This document shows, in pieces, positions 33,322 through 42,448 of a stretch of 64,000 nt of DNA. The notes below the pieces were generated by a model. That model was not told the origin of the DNA and searched no databases. It saw nothing but the letters and a program-made list of their open reading frames with translations. How positions within the stretch are numbered: the stretch's first letter is position 1; every line of letters starts with the position of its first letter. Source of the DNA: Luteibacter sp. OK325 (GTDB lineage: Bacteria; Pseudomonadota; Gammaproteobacteria; Xanthomonadales; Rhodanobacteraceae); the NCBI RefSeq assembly GCF_003050935.1, contig NZ_QAOX01000008.1:162970-226969 (forward strand), given 5' to 3'. The position numbers and the translations under genes are program-made.

Positions 33322-34635
33322 TCACTCAGGTAACTCAAGGGGTTCCGGGTAGCGCGGAAACACCAGCCGGATGCGTGTGCCGACACCTGCCTCGCTCTCG
33401 ATTTCTATGCCGCCACCGGCCTGCGCCACCGTCCCGTAGACCTGGGCCAGGCCCAACCCCGAGCCGCCCTCCTTGGTCGTGAAGTACGGCTCGAACAGGC
33501 GCTGGCGCACCTCCTCGGCCATGCCTCCGCCGGTATCGGCCACGCTGACGAAGATCTGCCGGCTGGCGGCGCGTTCACGCAGCACATCGCCCGTGGAGGC
33601 GCCCCCCATCCGTTCGCCCACCTCGATCACCATCTTGCCCATGCCTTCCATGGCGTCGCGCGCATTGAGGCAGACATTCATCAGTGCCTGTTCGAGCCCG
33701 TGGCGGTCGATCCAAACCGGAAGGGGCCCTGGCTGGCGAAAGACCTCGATGGCGATACGGCCGCTCATGCCGTGGCGGGCAAAGTCCGCGAAGGCTTCCA
33801 CGAGGTCGCCCAGGTCGAAGGGTTCGGGGCGGGCCTGCTGGTTCCGGGCGAAGGCGAGCAGTCGCCGGGTCAGTGCCGTCGCGTGTCGGGCGCCCTCCAC
33901 GGCGTAGGTGAGCATGCGCCTGTGCCGGGGGGCCAGTTCGTCCACATCGTCCTGCAGGCCGGATAGGCTGACGATCACCGTCTGCAGCATGTTGTTGAAG
34001 TCGTGGGCGATGCCGCTGACCAGTTGACCGATCGCCTGCTGCTTCTGGGCCTGGCGCGCGCTGGCCTCCGCCAGATCGCGCCCCCGGTTGGCCATGGCCA
34101 GCTGTTCGCTGACACCGGCCAGCGTGCTCTCCGCTTCCCGCCGGGCGCCGTGCTCCGATTCGAGCCGCTCCAGCAGCGTGCCGTATTGGGTCGTGGCGCT
34201 GGCCGATCGCGCGACCGATTCGTTCAGCCTGTCCTGCAGAAGCTCATTGATCGCCTCGAGTGCCGCCTGCAAGGCGACCCGCTCGGTGACATCGCGACTG
34301 ATCACGATGAAGTGGTCGAGGGTGTCGTTGCAGACCACAGGGGCGACCATGACCTCCCACCACCGCGACGCACCCGCCGAGGTCCTCCGCGCACTGACGA
34401 AGTCCACCCGCTCGCCGCCCGCAGCGCGGTCGAGCGCGCGGGCAACCATGTCGCGCGCCTCCACCGGCCACAGGTCCACCCACCGCGTTCCCAGCAGGTG
34501 GTCGATGCCATCGGGCGCCAGCGCCGCACAGCCGAGTCCGGCCACGAAGCGAATGACGCCGTCGCGGTCGAGTTCCTTCATGCAATCAGCGGAGGCCTCG
34601 ACAAACTGCCTGTATCGCCCGTCCCCAGTGCTCAT
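33322..34635 (-). CDS. PAS-domain histidine kinase (soluble)
   Basis: 437 aa without obvious membrane helices. N-terminal PAS (about 5-125, ending VISRDVTERVALQ), coiled linker (130-205), HisKA of the IAHDFNNMLQ type, HATPase with NARDAMEGMG and GSGLGLAQVYG. The HDFNN form is typical of FixL/NtrB-like orphan kinases. ATG 34635 is preferred to TTG 34665. It diverges from a single-domain receiver at 34735, the natural partner. Confidence 0.9.
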   Translation of the reverse strand: MSTGDGRYRQFVEASADCMKELDRDGVIRFVAGLGCAALAPDGIDHLLGTRWVDLWPVEARDMVARALDRAAGGERVDFVSARRTSAGASRWWEVMVAPVVCNDTLDHFIVISRDVTERVALQAALEAINELLQDRLNESVARSASATTQYGTLLERLESEHGARREAESTLAGVSEQLAMANRGRDLAEASARQAQKQQAIGQLVSGIAHDFNNMLQTVIVSLSGLQDDVDELAPRHRRMLTYAVEGARHATALTRRLLAFARNQQARPEPFDLGDLVEAFADFARHGMSGRIAIEVFRQPGPLPVWIDRHGLEQALMNVCLNARDAMEGMGKMVIEVGERMGGASTGDVLRERAASRQIFVSVADTGGGMAEEVRQRLFEPYFTTKEGGSGLGLAQVYGTVAQAGGGIEIESEAGVGTRIRLVFPRYPEPLELPE

Positions 34636-34734
34636 GGCGCGCCCGTCATCCCCTAGCTCTGTCAAGGCAAATCTGTCACGTCTCCCCGACGAAGGCTAGC
34701 GGAGAGTGCCGTCCATCGCCCTCACGGATTGCCC

Positions 34735-35145
34735 ATGACTGCCACTGGACACGTACTCGTCGTGGAAGACGACCCCAACGTGCTCGACATCACCAGCTAC
34801 ATGCTGGAGTTGGAGGGCTATGACGTGCTTACCGCGATGAATGCCAATGAGGCCCTGACTCTTCTTGCCGTCCACCCGGAGGTCAGCCTTGTGCTCACCG
34901 ACGTGAACATGCCGGGCGACATGGACGGGATCGGCCTGGTGAGCGAACTGCGCCGCCAGGGCAACCCGGTGAGTTGCGTCGTCGTCTCAGGCGACGCGCT
35001 GCAAGCGGCGGAAAGGCTCAGCGAGCTGGGCAAGGCCGGAGAGCCGGGCAAGCTCGGCAAGCTGGGCAAACCCGCCGCCTTCCTGGCCAAGCCCTACGAC
35101 CGCCGGAGCCTGCTGAAGGCCGTTGATGACGCCATCCCTCACTGA
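34735..35145 (+). CDS. Single-domain response regulator
   Basis: 136 aa receiver only: VVEDDPNV acidic patch, phospho-acceptor in LTDVNMPGDMDG (one extra residue versus the common MPxMDG), and LAKPYDRRSL lysine. Between beta-4 and the lysine strand is a Gly/Lys/Leu repeat absent from most receivers. ATG 34735 chosen over TTG 34729. Divergent from the PAS kinase. Confidence 0.88.
   Translation: MTATGHVLVVEDDPNVLDITSYMLELEGYDVLTAMNANEALTLLAVHPEVSLVLTDVNMPGDMDGIGLVSELRRQGNPVSCVVVSGDALQAAERLSELGKAGEPGKLGKLGKPAAFLAKPYDRRSLLKAVDDAIPH
35023..35073 (+). repeat. In-frame 9-bp tandem repeat inside the receiver gene
   Basis: Imperfect units GGCAAGCTS (GGCAAGGCC, GGCAAGCTC, GGCAAGCTG, GGCAAACCC) encode GK-A/L/P blocks. 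The frame is preserved. Confidence 0.8.
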
Positions 35146-35152
35146 GCGGGCG

Positions 35153-35509
35153 TCACGAACGCACGTCGTGGTGATCCCCGTCGTCCGGACCCTCATCAAG
35201 GTCCTGGTCATCGGTGTCGTCGTCGTCCGTCTCAGTCGTCTCGTCGCCGGGAAGGTCATCATCGAAGCCAGTCTCGCCTTCGGCGAAGATGGGAGCACCG
35301 TCTTCCTCGACGCCCAGCACCAGGCCTAGCGCTTTCTCGGCAGCCACCAGTGCACTCGCCTCGTCGCGAAAGCTACGATTGTCGTAGACGGTGAAGTAGC
35401 TGGGAAATCCCCTGACCGCCGGGTGCGAGGACAGCAACGCCTTGAAGCGCGAACCATCCTTTGTGGCGCTGCTGCGCAGGGTGAAACCAGGAAATTCGCG
35501 TTCTGCCAT
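35153..35509 (-). CDS. Hypothetical protein with acidic C-terminal tail
   Basis: 118 aa. A compact N-terminal half (FPSYFTVYDNRSFRDEASAL) of unknown fold, then a tail (about 68-118) made mostly of Asp/Glu (TDDDDTDDQDLDEGPDDGD). ATG 35509 has GAGG 9 bp upstream. Convergent with the receiver gene. No family recognised; the tail suggests a nucleic-acid mimic, chaperone or simple solubility tail. Confidence 0.65.
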   Translation of the reverse strand: MAEREFPGFTLRSSATKDGSRFKALLSSHPAVRGFPSYFTVYDNRSFRDEASALVAAEKALGLVLGVEEDGAPIFAEGETGFDDDLPGDETTETDDDDTDDQDLDEGPDDGDHHDVRS

Positions 35510-35711
35510 GGGTGGGACCTCATCGGGGGTGGAAATTCTAGCCCAGCCGGGACCTTGCGTGCCCTACCTCCGAAAACGTGAAACAGGTCACGTCCTTCGT
35601 TCAGCCAATGGGCACTTGCTCCTCAAGTTCTTGTAGGGTATTTCCTACATCAAGCGGCCTCACACCAAATTCACGAAAGCCGCGAAACAGGGGAACAGGG
35701 GCAGTAACACC

Positions 35712-35951
35712 ATGAATGTCATAACCACCGCGCCGCCTTCCCGGCGTCTTGCGTGGACCGTATCCGCCGTACTCGCGATCGCCGGCATCATCGGCCTGGC
35801 CCTCGCGCCCAGGGTCGCTGCGGCGATCCCCAGGACGGCGATCCAGATCGTCTACGCCTGGCTTTGCGCATCGCTCGTAGGCTCCGCCTACGTGGTGTTG
35901 ATGCTGGCCAACGATGCCGAAGGCGCCACCGAGGACAGGGACGATTTCTGA
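35712..35951 (+). CDS. Small two-helix inner membrane protein
   Basis: 79 aa with TM helices at about 13-33 and 43-65 and an acidic C-terminus (EGATEDRDDF). ATG has GGGGCAG upstream. No family recognised. Followed by a strong terminator, which supports it being a real monocistronic gene. Confidence 0.7.
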   Translation: MNVITTAPPSRRLAWTVSAVLAIAGIIGLALAPRVAAAIPRTAIQIVYAWLCASLVGSAYVVLMLANDAEGATEDRDDF

Positions 35952-35976
35952 TCTCAGGGACGGGGTGTGACCAAAG

Positions 35977-36008
35977 AAAAAAGCCCGCCGGAGACGGCGG
36001 GCTTTTTT
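35977..36008. terminator. Bidirectional intrinsic terminator
   Basis: Perfect 14-bp arms AAAAAAGCCCGCCG-GAGA-CGGCGGGCTTTTTT; runs of A and T on both sides. It ends the small membrane gene and can end the secDF transcript from the other side. Confidence 0.92.
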
Positions 36009-36027
36009 GACCTTGTCGGATTTACCC

Positions 36028-36096
36028 TGTGGGAGCCGCTTCAGCGGCGATAGCCAGGTTGCGCCAGCCCCATCGCCGGCATAGCCGGCTCCCACA
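36028..36096. repeat. REP-like inverted pair
   Basis: TGTGGGAGCCGCTTCAGCGG and an inverted variant CGCCGGCATAGCCGGCTCCC between terminator and secF. Confidence 0.9.
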
Positions 36097-36115
36097 CAAA
36101 GCCCGAGCAACCGAC

Positions 36116-37078
36116 TTACGGACGACGCTCCAGCTCCGGATCTTCCTTGCTGCGCGGCATGAGGTCTTTCTTCGACACGCCGAGCCAGAGCAGGATCGGG
36201 CTGGCGATGAAGATCGAGGACAGCGTGCCGACCAGGATGCCGATGAGCATGGTGATCGCGAAGCCATGCACGACCGGGCCGCCGATGAAGAACAGCGCCG
36301 CCATGGTGATGCCGGTGAACAGCGAGGTGATGATCGTTCGCGACAGCGTGCTGTTGATCGAACGGTTGAGCACCTCTTCCGGCGTGGCGTTGCGGCTGGC
36401 GCGAAACAGTTCGCGGACACGGTCGAACACGACCACCTTGTCGTTGATCGAGTAACCGACCACGGCCAGGACCGAAGCAAGCACGGTCAGGTCGAAGTCG
36501 CGCTGGGTGATCGCGAAGATGCCCAGGGTGACCAATACGTCGTGGATTTCGGTGGCCAGCGCCGCGACGGCGAAGCGCCATTCGAAGCGCAGCCACAGGT
36601 AGCCCATGATGCCGATGATGACAAAGGCCACGGCGACCACGCCGTCGCTGCGGAGCTCTTCACCGACCTGCGGGCCGACGAAGGAGCGGCTCTTCTGGAT
36701 CACGTCCGGACGGGAGACCTTGAGCGCGGCGATGACGTCGCCCGCCACCTTGGCGGCGGCTTCATCGCCGGTCAGCGCGACCGAGTTCTTGTCGTCCTTG
36801 GGCTGCATGCGGATGGTGTAGTCGCGCGTGCCGCCAACGGCCTGGACCAGCGGGTTCTCGAGGCCGGATTTCTCCAGCGCGGAGCGAACGTCCGCCGGGT
36901 CGATCGCGGACTGGTATTCCACCTCGACCGCCACGCCACCGACGAAGTCCTGCCCGTAGTTGAAACCCTTGCCGATGATGAGGCCGATCGAGCCGAGCAT
37001 CAGCAGGATGCCGAGGCCGATGCTGAAACGGCGCAGGCCGAGGAAGTTGAAGTTCGAATTGTGGTTGAAGATTTCCAT
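36116..37078 (-). CDS. secF: SecF protein translocase subunit
   Basis: 320 aa, six membrane helices with a large periplasmic domain after TM1. Signatures: GQDFVGGVAVEVEY, VVGYSINDKVVVFDRVREL, and ILVGTLSSIFIASPILLWLG. It uses the proton gradient with SecD to help exported proteins leave SecYEG. Last gene of tgt-yajC-secD-secF; 13 bp after secD. Confidence 0.96.
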   Translation of the reverse strand: MEIFNHNSNFNFLGLRRFSIGLGILLMLGSIGLIIGKGFNYGQDFVGGVAVEVEYQSAIDPADVRSALEKSGLENPLVQAVGGTRDYTIRMQPKDDKNSVALTGDEAAAKVAGDVIAALKVSRPDVIQKSRSFVGPQVGEELRSDGVVAVAFVIIGIMGYLWLRFEWRFAVAALATEIHDVLVTLGIFAITQRDFDLTVLASVLAVVGYSINDKVVVFDRVRELFRASRNATPEEVLNRSINSTLSRTIITSLFTGITMAALFFIGGPVVHGFAITMLIGILVGTLSSIFIASPILLWLGVSKKDLMPRSKEDPELERRP

Positions 37079-37091
37079 GGCTTCCTCCTCC

Positions 37092-38966
37092 TCAGACCGA
37101 CAGGGTCTTGAGCTTGCGGCCGCCGTGGATCAGCGCGGTGATGGCATGCGTGACCGTCACCGACGTGAACATCGAGGTGAGGATACCGATGAATAGCGTG
37201 ACGCCGAAGCCCTTGATCGGACCCGAGCCCATGGTCATCAGGCCGAGCGCGGCGAGCAGGTGGGTCACGTTGGCGTCGAGAATCGTCGCCCAGGCCTTGT
37301 CGTAGCCGGTGCGGATCGCCGCGAGCGGCGAGGAACCGTTACGCAGTTCCTCGCGGATGCGTTCGCAGATCAGCACGTTGGCGTCGATCGCCATACCCAG
37401 GGTCAGCACGATACCCGCGATGCCAGGCATGGTCAGGGTGACATGGATCATCGACATGACCGCGATGAGCAGCACCAGGTTGAAGAACAGCGCGACGTCG
37501 GCGACAAGGCCGAACAGCTTGTAGTAGATAGCTGCGGCGACCAGCACCAGGCCGAGGCCGAGCATCACCGCCTTGAAGCCCTTGTCGATGTTGTCTGCGC
37601 CGAGGCTGGGACCGATCACGCTCTCACCGACGATGTCGATGGGCACGGCCAGCGAGCCGCCGCGAAGCAGCAACGCCAGTTCCGAAGCTTCCGAATCGCT
37701 GGGCAGGCCATTGGTCGAGAACTGCTTGCCGAACGGCGAGCTGATGTTCGCGTAGTTGATGACCTCTTCGGTGATCTTCGGCGTCTTCACTTCCTTGCCG
37801 TCGACCATCTTGGTTTCGGTGGTACGCGTGATGTAGAGCACGGCCATCGGCTTGCCGACATTGCCGTTGGTGAAATCCTGCATCTTGCGTGCGCCGGAGC
37901 TGTTCAGCGAGACGCTCACGTTGGGCGAGCCATTCTGCTGGTCGCGACCGGAGACCGCCGAGGTGAGTTCGTCACCGGTGGCGATGATCGTCTTGCTGAG
38001 CAGGTACGGGCGGCCGTCGCGGCCGTAGTACAGCTTGGCGTCCGGCGGGACGCTGCCCGAGCGGGCGGCGTCGGCAGCCTGCGGCGGCGTGTACAGGCCG
38101 GCGCGGTACTGCAGCGTGGCCACGGCACCGATGATCTTCTTCGCCTCGGCGGTGTCCTGCACACCGGCGAGCTCCACCACGATCTGGTTGGCGCCCTGCT
38201 GCTGGATGAGCGGCTCGGACACGCCCAACGCGTTCACGCGCTGACGGAGTGTGGTGAGGTTCTGCGTGATCATGCTTTGCGAGAGCTCGCGCAGCTTGGT
38301 CGGCTTGATCACCGCATTGAGGATGAAGCGATTACCCGTGGCCGCACCATCGGTAGCGGTGAGTTCCGGATAGTCGGTAGCGATGAGCGACGCCGCGGAC
38401 TGGCGGTCCGCGTCTGTGCGCAGCACCACGCTGACGCCCTGGCCGCGCGCATTGCGATTGACGGCGTCGTAAGACACCTTCTTTTCGCGCAGCAACGCAC
38501 GGATGTCATCGGCGTAGCGCGTTTCCTGCGCGTCGACGACCGCACCCTGGTCCACTTCCATCAGGAAGTGCACACCACCCTGAAGGTCGAGGCCGAGCGG
38601 CATTGAGAACGCATTGATCGACTGCAGCCACGCCGGCACGGTCGAGGCCTGGTTGAGCGCCACCGTGTAGCTCTCGCCCAGCGCGGTACGCAGTGCGTCC
38701 GACGCCTTGGTCTGTGCATCCGCCGTGGCGAAGCGCGCCAACAGTCGACTGGTCTTCGTATCGACATCGATCACCGAGGCTGGCGTCTTCGCCGTGGCGA
38801 GGATGTCCTGGACCTTGGTTTTCAGTGCGTCGTCGACCGTCGCGCCGCGGTTACCGGAGATCTGTACCGCCGGCTGGGGCGGGAAGACGTTCGGCAGCGC
38901 GTACACGATGCCGAGCAGCAACACGATCACGACCAGCGCGTATTTCCAGCGTGGAAAATCACTCAT
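37092..38966 (-). CDS. secD: SecD protein translocase subunit
   Basis: 624 aa, six membrane helices, periplasmic P1 domain. GLDLQGGVHFLMEVD follows the first segment, and TLGMAIDANVLICERIREELR marks the conserved TM4-5. ATG 38966 (MSDFPRWKYAL) is chosen because homologous SecD proteins begin with this FPRWKY run; upstream ATG 38981 is possible. Confidence 0.96.
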   Translation of the reverse strand: MSDFPRWKYALVVIVLLLGIVYALPNVFPPQPAVQISGNRGATVDDALKTKVQDILATAKTPASVIDVDTKTSRLLARFATADAQTKASDALRTALGESYTVALNQASTVPAWLQSINAFSMPLGLDLQGGVHFLMEVDQGAVVDAQETRYADDIRALLREKKVSYDAVNRNARGQGVSVVLRTDADRQSAASLIATDYPELTATDGAATGNRFILNAVIKPTKLRELSQSMITQNLTTLRQRVNALGVSEPLIQQQGANQIVVELAGVQDTAEAKKIIGAVATLQYRAGLYTPPQAADAARSGSVPPDAKLYYGRDGRPYLLSKTIIATGDELTSAVSGRDQQNGSPNVSVSLNSSGARKMQDFTNGNVGKPMAVLYITRTTETKMVDGKEVKTPKITEEVINYANISSPFGKQFSTNGLPSDSEASELALLLRGGSLAVPIDIVGESVIGPSLGADNIDKGFKAVMLGLGLVLVAAAIYYKLFGLVADVALFFNLVLLIAVMSMIHVTLTMPGIAGIVLTLGMAIDANVLICERIREELRNGSSPLAAIRTGYDKAWATILDANVTHLLAALGLMTMGSGPIKGFGVTLFIGILTSMFTSVTVTHAITALIHGGRKLKTLSV

Positions 38967-39027
38967 GCCTTGCCATTCCATGAAAAGCGGCCACAAGCGG
39001 CCGCGGCTGACGCCATTGAGACGAAGC

Positions 39028-39375
39028 TCAGGACTTCTTGAGGCTGCCCTTCGGCAGGACCTGGGTGATCGAGCCCTTCTGCACCTGGACGACGGTGCCC
39101 GGGGCGATCTCCACGCGAACGAAGGACTCGCCCACGTCCTCGATGCGGCCGGCGAGACCGCCGCCCATCACCACTTCGTCGCCCTTGGCGAGGGCCGACA
39201 GCAGGGCGCGATGCTCCTTCTGACGCTTCATCTGCGGGCGGATCATCATGAAATAGAAGATGCCGAACAGCACCGCCATCATGATCAGCGGCGAGAGGCC
39301 GAGCGCCCCACCCTGGGTGGCCCCGGCAGCGGGAGCGGTGGCCTGGGCAATGGCGGCGAAGGTCGGAAGGCTCAT
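39028..39375 (-). CDS. yajC: YajC preprotein translocase accessory subunit
   Basis: 115 aa with one membrane helix (MMAVLFGIFYFMMIRPQ) and a small soluble domain with KGDEVVMGGGLAGRI. Associates with SecDF. ATG 39375 preferred to the start five codons upstream because MSLP leads into the hydrophobic part. Confidence 0.95.
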   Translation of the reverse strand: MSLPTFAAIAQATAPAAGATQGGALGLSPLIMMAVLFGIFYFMMIRPQMKRQKEHRALLSALAKGDEVVMGGGLAGRIEDVGESFVRVEIAPGTVVQVQKGSITQVLPKGSLKKS

Positions 39376-39512
39376 CGTCAATTCTCGCAAGTCATGGAAC
39401 AGCCACGGAAAAGCGGCTGTTCACGTAAAAAGATCGTGGATTATGCCACGCACCCCGGTGCTTATGTACGGCGCCCCGTCATGGCTTGGGGGCGCCGTGT
39501 AACGCCCGCAAG

Positions 39513-40652
<1,140 letters not shown>

Positions 40653-40687
40653 CTAGCTTGGACCCGCCCCAGAGCAGGCGTAGCCGC

Positions 40688-40770
40688 TGTAGGAGCCGAT
40701 TCATCGGCGATCCGGCGGCAGCCGGGGCAGTATTCCGCCAGCACCCATCGCCACTGAAGCGGCTCCCACA
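40688..40770. repeat. REP-like inverted pair
   Basis: TGTAGGAGCCGATTCATCGG unit facing a CCACTGAAGCGGCTCCCACA unit; mixed GATTCATC/GCTTCAGT-type arms. Confidence 0.92.
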
Positions 40771-40796
40771 GATGGGGCGGAGCTAGCCACCGCCCC

Positions 40797-40823
40797 TAAA
40801 GTTTCGCAAGATTCCGCCGATCT
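40797..40823 (+). promoter_or_regulatory. Probable sigma-28 promoter of the fliK-like pair
   Basis: TAAA-N15-GCCGATCT: exact -35 and spacing, 6 of 8 in the -10 (consensus GCCGATAA). Lies 45-60 bp upstream of the possible start codons. Confidence 0.65.
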
Positions 40824-40867
40824 TCTAAGCCACAGGAGCGCGCCCAGCCGGGACTCGCCCAGGCCCT

Positions 40868-42064
40868 ATGGAGGACCTGCCCTTGATCATCCAGCCGACC
40901 AGTATCGCTGCCCAGCTTTGGGCGGGCGCGGTAGCGGGCACCACCGCCGCCGCGGATACGTGGCGCGTGGGCACCCTTCTGACGGCGCGGATCATGGGGC
41001 AGACCGATATCGGCAAGCTCCTGCTCGACATTGGCGGATTGACCGTCGAAGCCGACGCGGCAGGGACCTCCCTGCCCCAGCAGTTCCAGGTCCGGGTGCT
41101 GACGCAAGGCGCCCAGCCTCAGCTCGAAGTCCTTCCCGGCAAGGTGGACGATCAGGTCGCCATGCAGGGCCTGCGCGAGCGGTTGCCCCTGCAGAATGGT
41201 TACGCCCAGTTGCTCGGCGCGCTTTCCGCGCTGGCCAGCCGCCCCATCGCCAGGACCTTGCCTGCGCCGTTGCGTGCCGCACTGGCCACACTGGAAGCCG
41301 CGATCAGCAAGCCCGAGGATGTGAGCTCGCCCCTTGGCATGAAGGAAGCTATCGCCAAGAGCGGTGCCTTCCTCGAGGCCCATCTTGCCGAGCCGAAGGA
41401 CGAGACGCCGGCCGCCGACGATTTCAAGGCAGCCTTGCTCGCCCTTCGTCGCACCCTCGCCGACCTTCCGGCCGCTCGTCCCGCTACCCGGCCCGGCGAC
41501 GGCTCGGTGCCTGCACGCCCGCTCAACGACACACCGCCGCCATTGGCGCAGCGCGCCCTGTTCCCGCAGCCCCGCGCCACCGGCCTGGCCGAACTCGTCG
41601 TCACCGAAGAAAACGTGGACGAACTGGTGACCCAGCTGCGTGGCGACGTTCGTGCTGCCGTATCCCGCGTCGAAATCGCCCAACTGGAATCCCAGCCGCA
41701 GTCCGGCTTGTGGATGATCGAGATTCCGCTGGCCGGCGTGCGCGGCTACGACGTGCTGCAGTTGCGCATTGAAGAAGGCAAGCCGAGCACTTCCGAACCG
41801 GATGGCATGTGGACCGTGGGTTTCGCTATCGACCCGCCGACACTCGGCGCGGTGCAGGGCGAAATCCAGCTCCGCGTACCGCGGGTGTCGGTGCGCCTGT
41901 GGGCGCAGCATGGTGAGACCGTGTCGCGCCTGGAAACCGAATTCATGTCGCTGCGCCGGCAACTCGAAAAGAGCGGCCTGCAGCTCGACCACTTTGCGTG
42001 CATGCACGGCCTTCCCGTTCCGACCAGCGCGTACAGCGCCGTACTGCTCGAAGCACGCGCATGA
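40868..42064 (+). CDS. fliK: FliK-like flagellar hook-length control protein
   Basis: 398 aa. Variable Ala/Pro-rich N-terminus and middle; the C-terminal part (about 265-385: SGLWMIEIPLAG, LQLRIEEG, VRLWAQHGETVSRLE, LRRQLEKSGL) matches the FliK C-terminal domain that binds FlhB. Two starts compete: ATG 40868, or TTG 40883, which has an excellent GGAGGA 7 bp upstream and would begin LIIQPTS. Overlaps the next gene (ATGA), an FlhB-tail homologue. Far from other flagellar structural genes in this window. Confidence 0.8.
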   Translation: MEDLPLIIQPTSIAAQLWAGAVAGTTAAADTWRVGTLLTARIMGQTDIGKLLLDIGGLTVEADAAGTSLPQQFQVRVLTQGAQPQLEVLPGKVDDQVAMQGLRERLPLQNGYAQLLGALSALASRPIARTLPAPLRAALATLEAAISKPEDVSSPLGMKEAIAKSGAFLEAHLAEPKDETPAADDFKAALLALRRTLADLPAARPATRPGDGSVPARPLNDTPPPLAQRALFPQPRATGLAELVVTEENVDELVTQLRGDVRAAVSRVEIAQLESQPQSGLWMIEIPLAGVRGYDVLQLRIEEGKPSTSEPDGMWTVGFAIDPPTLGAVQGEIQLRVPRVSVRLWAQHGETVSRLETEFMSLRRQLEKSGLQLDHFACMHGLPVPTSAYSAVLLEARA

Positions 42065-42324
42065 CCCAGTCCCTGCCGTCACCCCGGCGCAGCGTCACGC
42101 TTCGCCTCGCCTCACCCACCAGCAACGGCAGCAACCAGCGCATCGACGCCGCGGGCGTGAAGTCCATGCTGGAGCGTGCGCAGGCACTTGGCCTGGCGCC
42201 ACAGCTGGATCCGCAGATTGCAACATTGCTGGCTGCCGTGCGTCTGCGTGATGACGTGCCGCCGGAGTTGTATGCCGCGTTGGCAGCCGTGGTGGGGACG
42301 TTGTTGAGTGCGACCCGGGACTGA
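42061..42324 (+). CDS. FhlB/FlhX-like protein (stand-alone FlhB C-terminal domain)
   Basis: 87 aa. The pattern RIDAAGVKSMLERAQALGL, then PQIATLLAAVRLRDDVPPELY matches the cytoplasmic tail of FlhB after its autocleavage site (PPELY-x-A-AxV motif). There is no membrane part and no NPTH. Similar orphan tails (FlhX in Helicobacter) can substitute for processed FlhB. ATG overlaps the FliK-like stop, so the two are produced together. Confidence 0.82.
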   Translation: MTQSLPSPRRSVTLRLASPTSNGSNQRIDAAGVKSMLERAQALGLAPQLDPQIATLLAAVRLRDDVPPELYAALAAVVGTLLSATRD

Positions 42325-42350
42325 TCGCATTGATCTGCTGCCTTCGCTAG

Positions 42351-42424
42351 CACCCATCGCCGATGAATCGGCTCCCACACAGCCGCTGCGCAGACCTTCT
42401 GTGGGAGCCGCTTCAGCGGCGATG
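42351..42424. repeat. REP-like pair, outward facing
   Basis: ATCGCCGATGAATCGGCTCC and, 28 bp on, TGTGGGAGCCGCTTCAGCGG, so the units point away from each other relative to most pairs. Confidence 0.88.
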
Positions 42425-42448
42425 CCGTTACAGCGGCGATACCGTTAC
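42415..42448 (+). repeat. 17-bp tandem duplication at the murD end
   Basis: AGCGGCGATGCCGTTAC then AGCGGCGATACCGTTAC; 16 of 17 identical. The second copy covers the murD stop codon, the first extends the REP-like unit. Confidence 0.8.

Noticed and set aside
37260..38606. Plus-strand frame antisense to secD
   Set aside because: Translation is low-complexity His/Arg/Asp-rich, the usual sign of an antisense shadow of a membrane protein gene.
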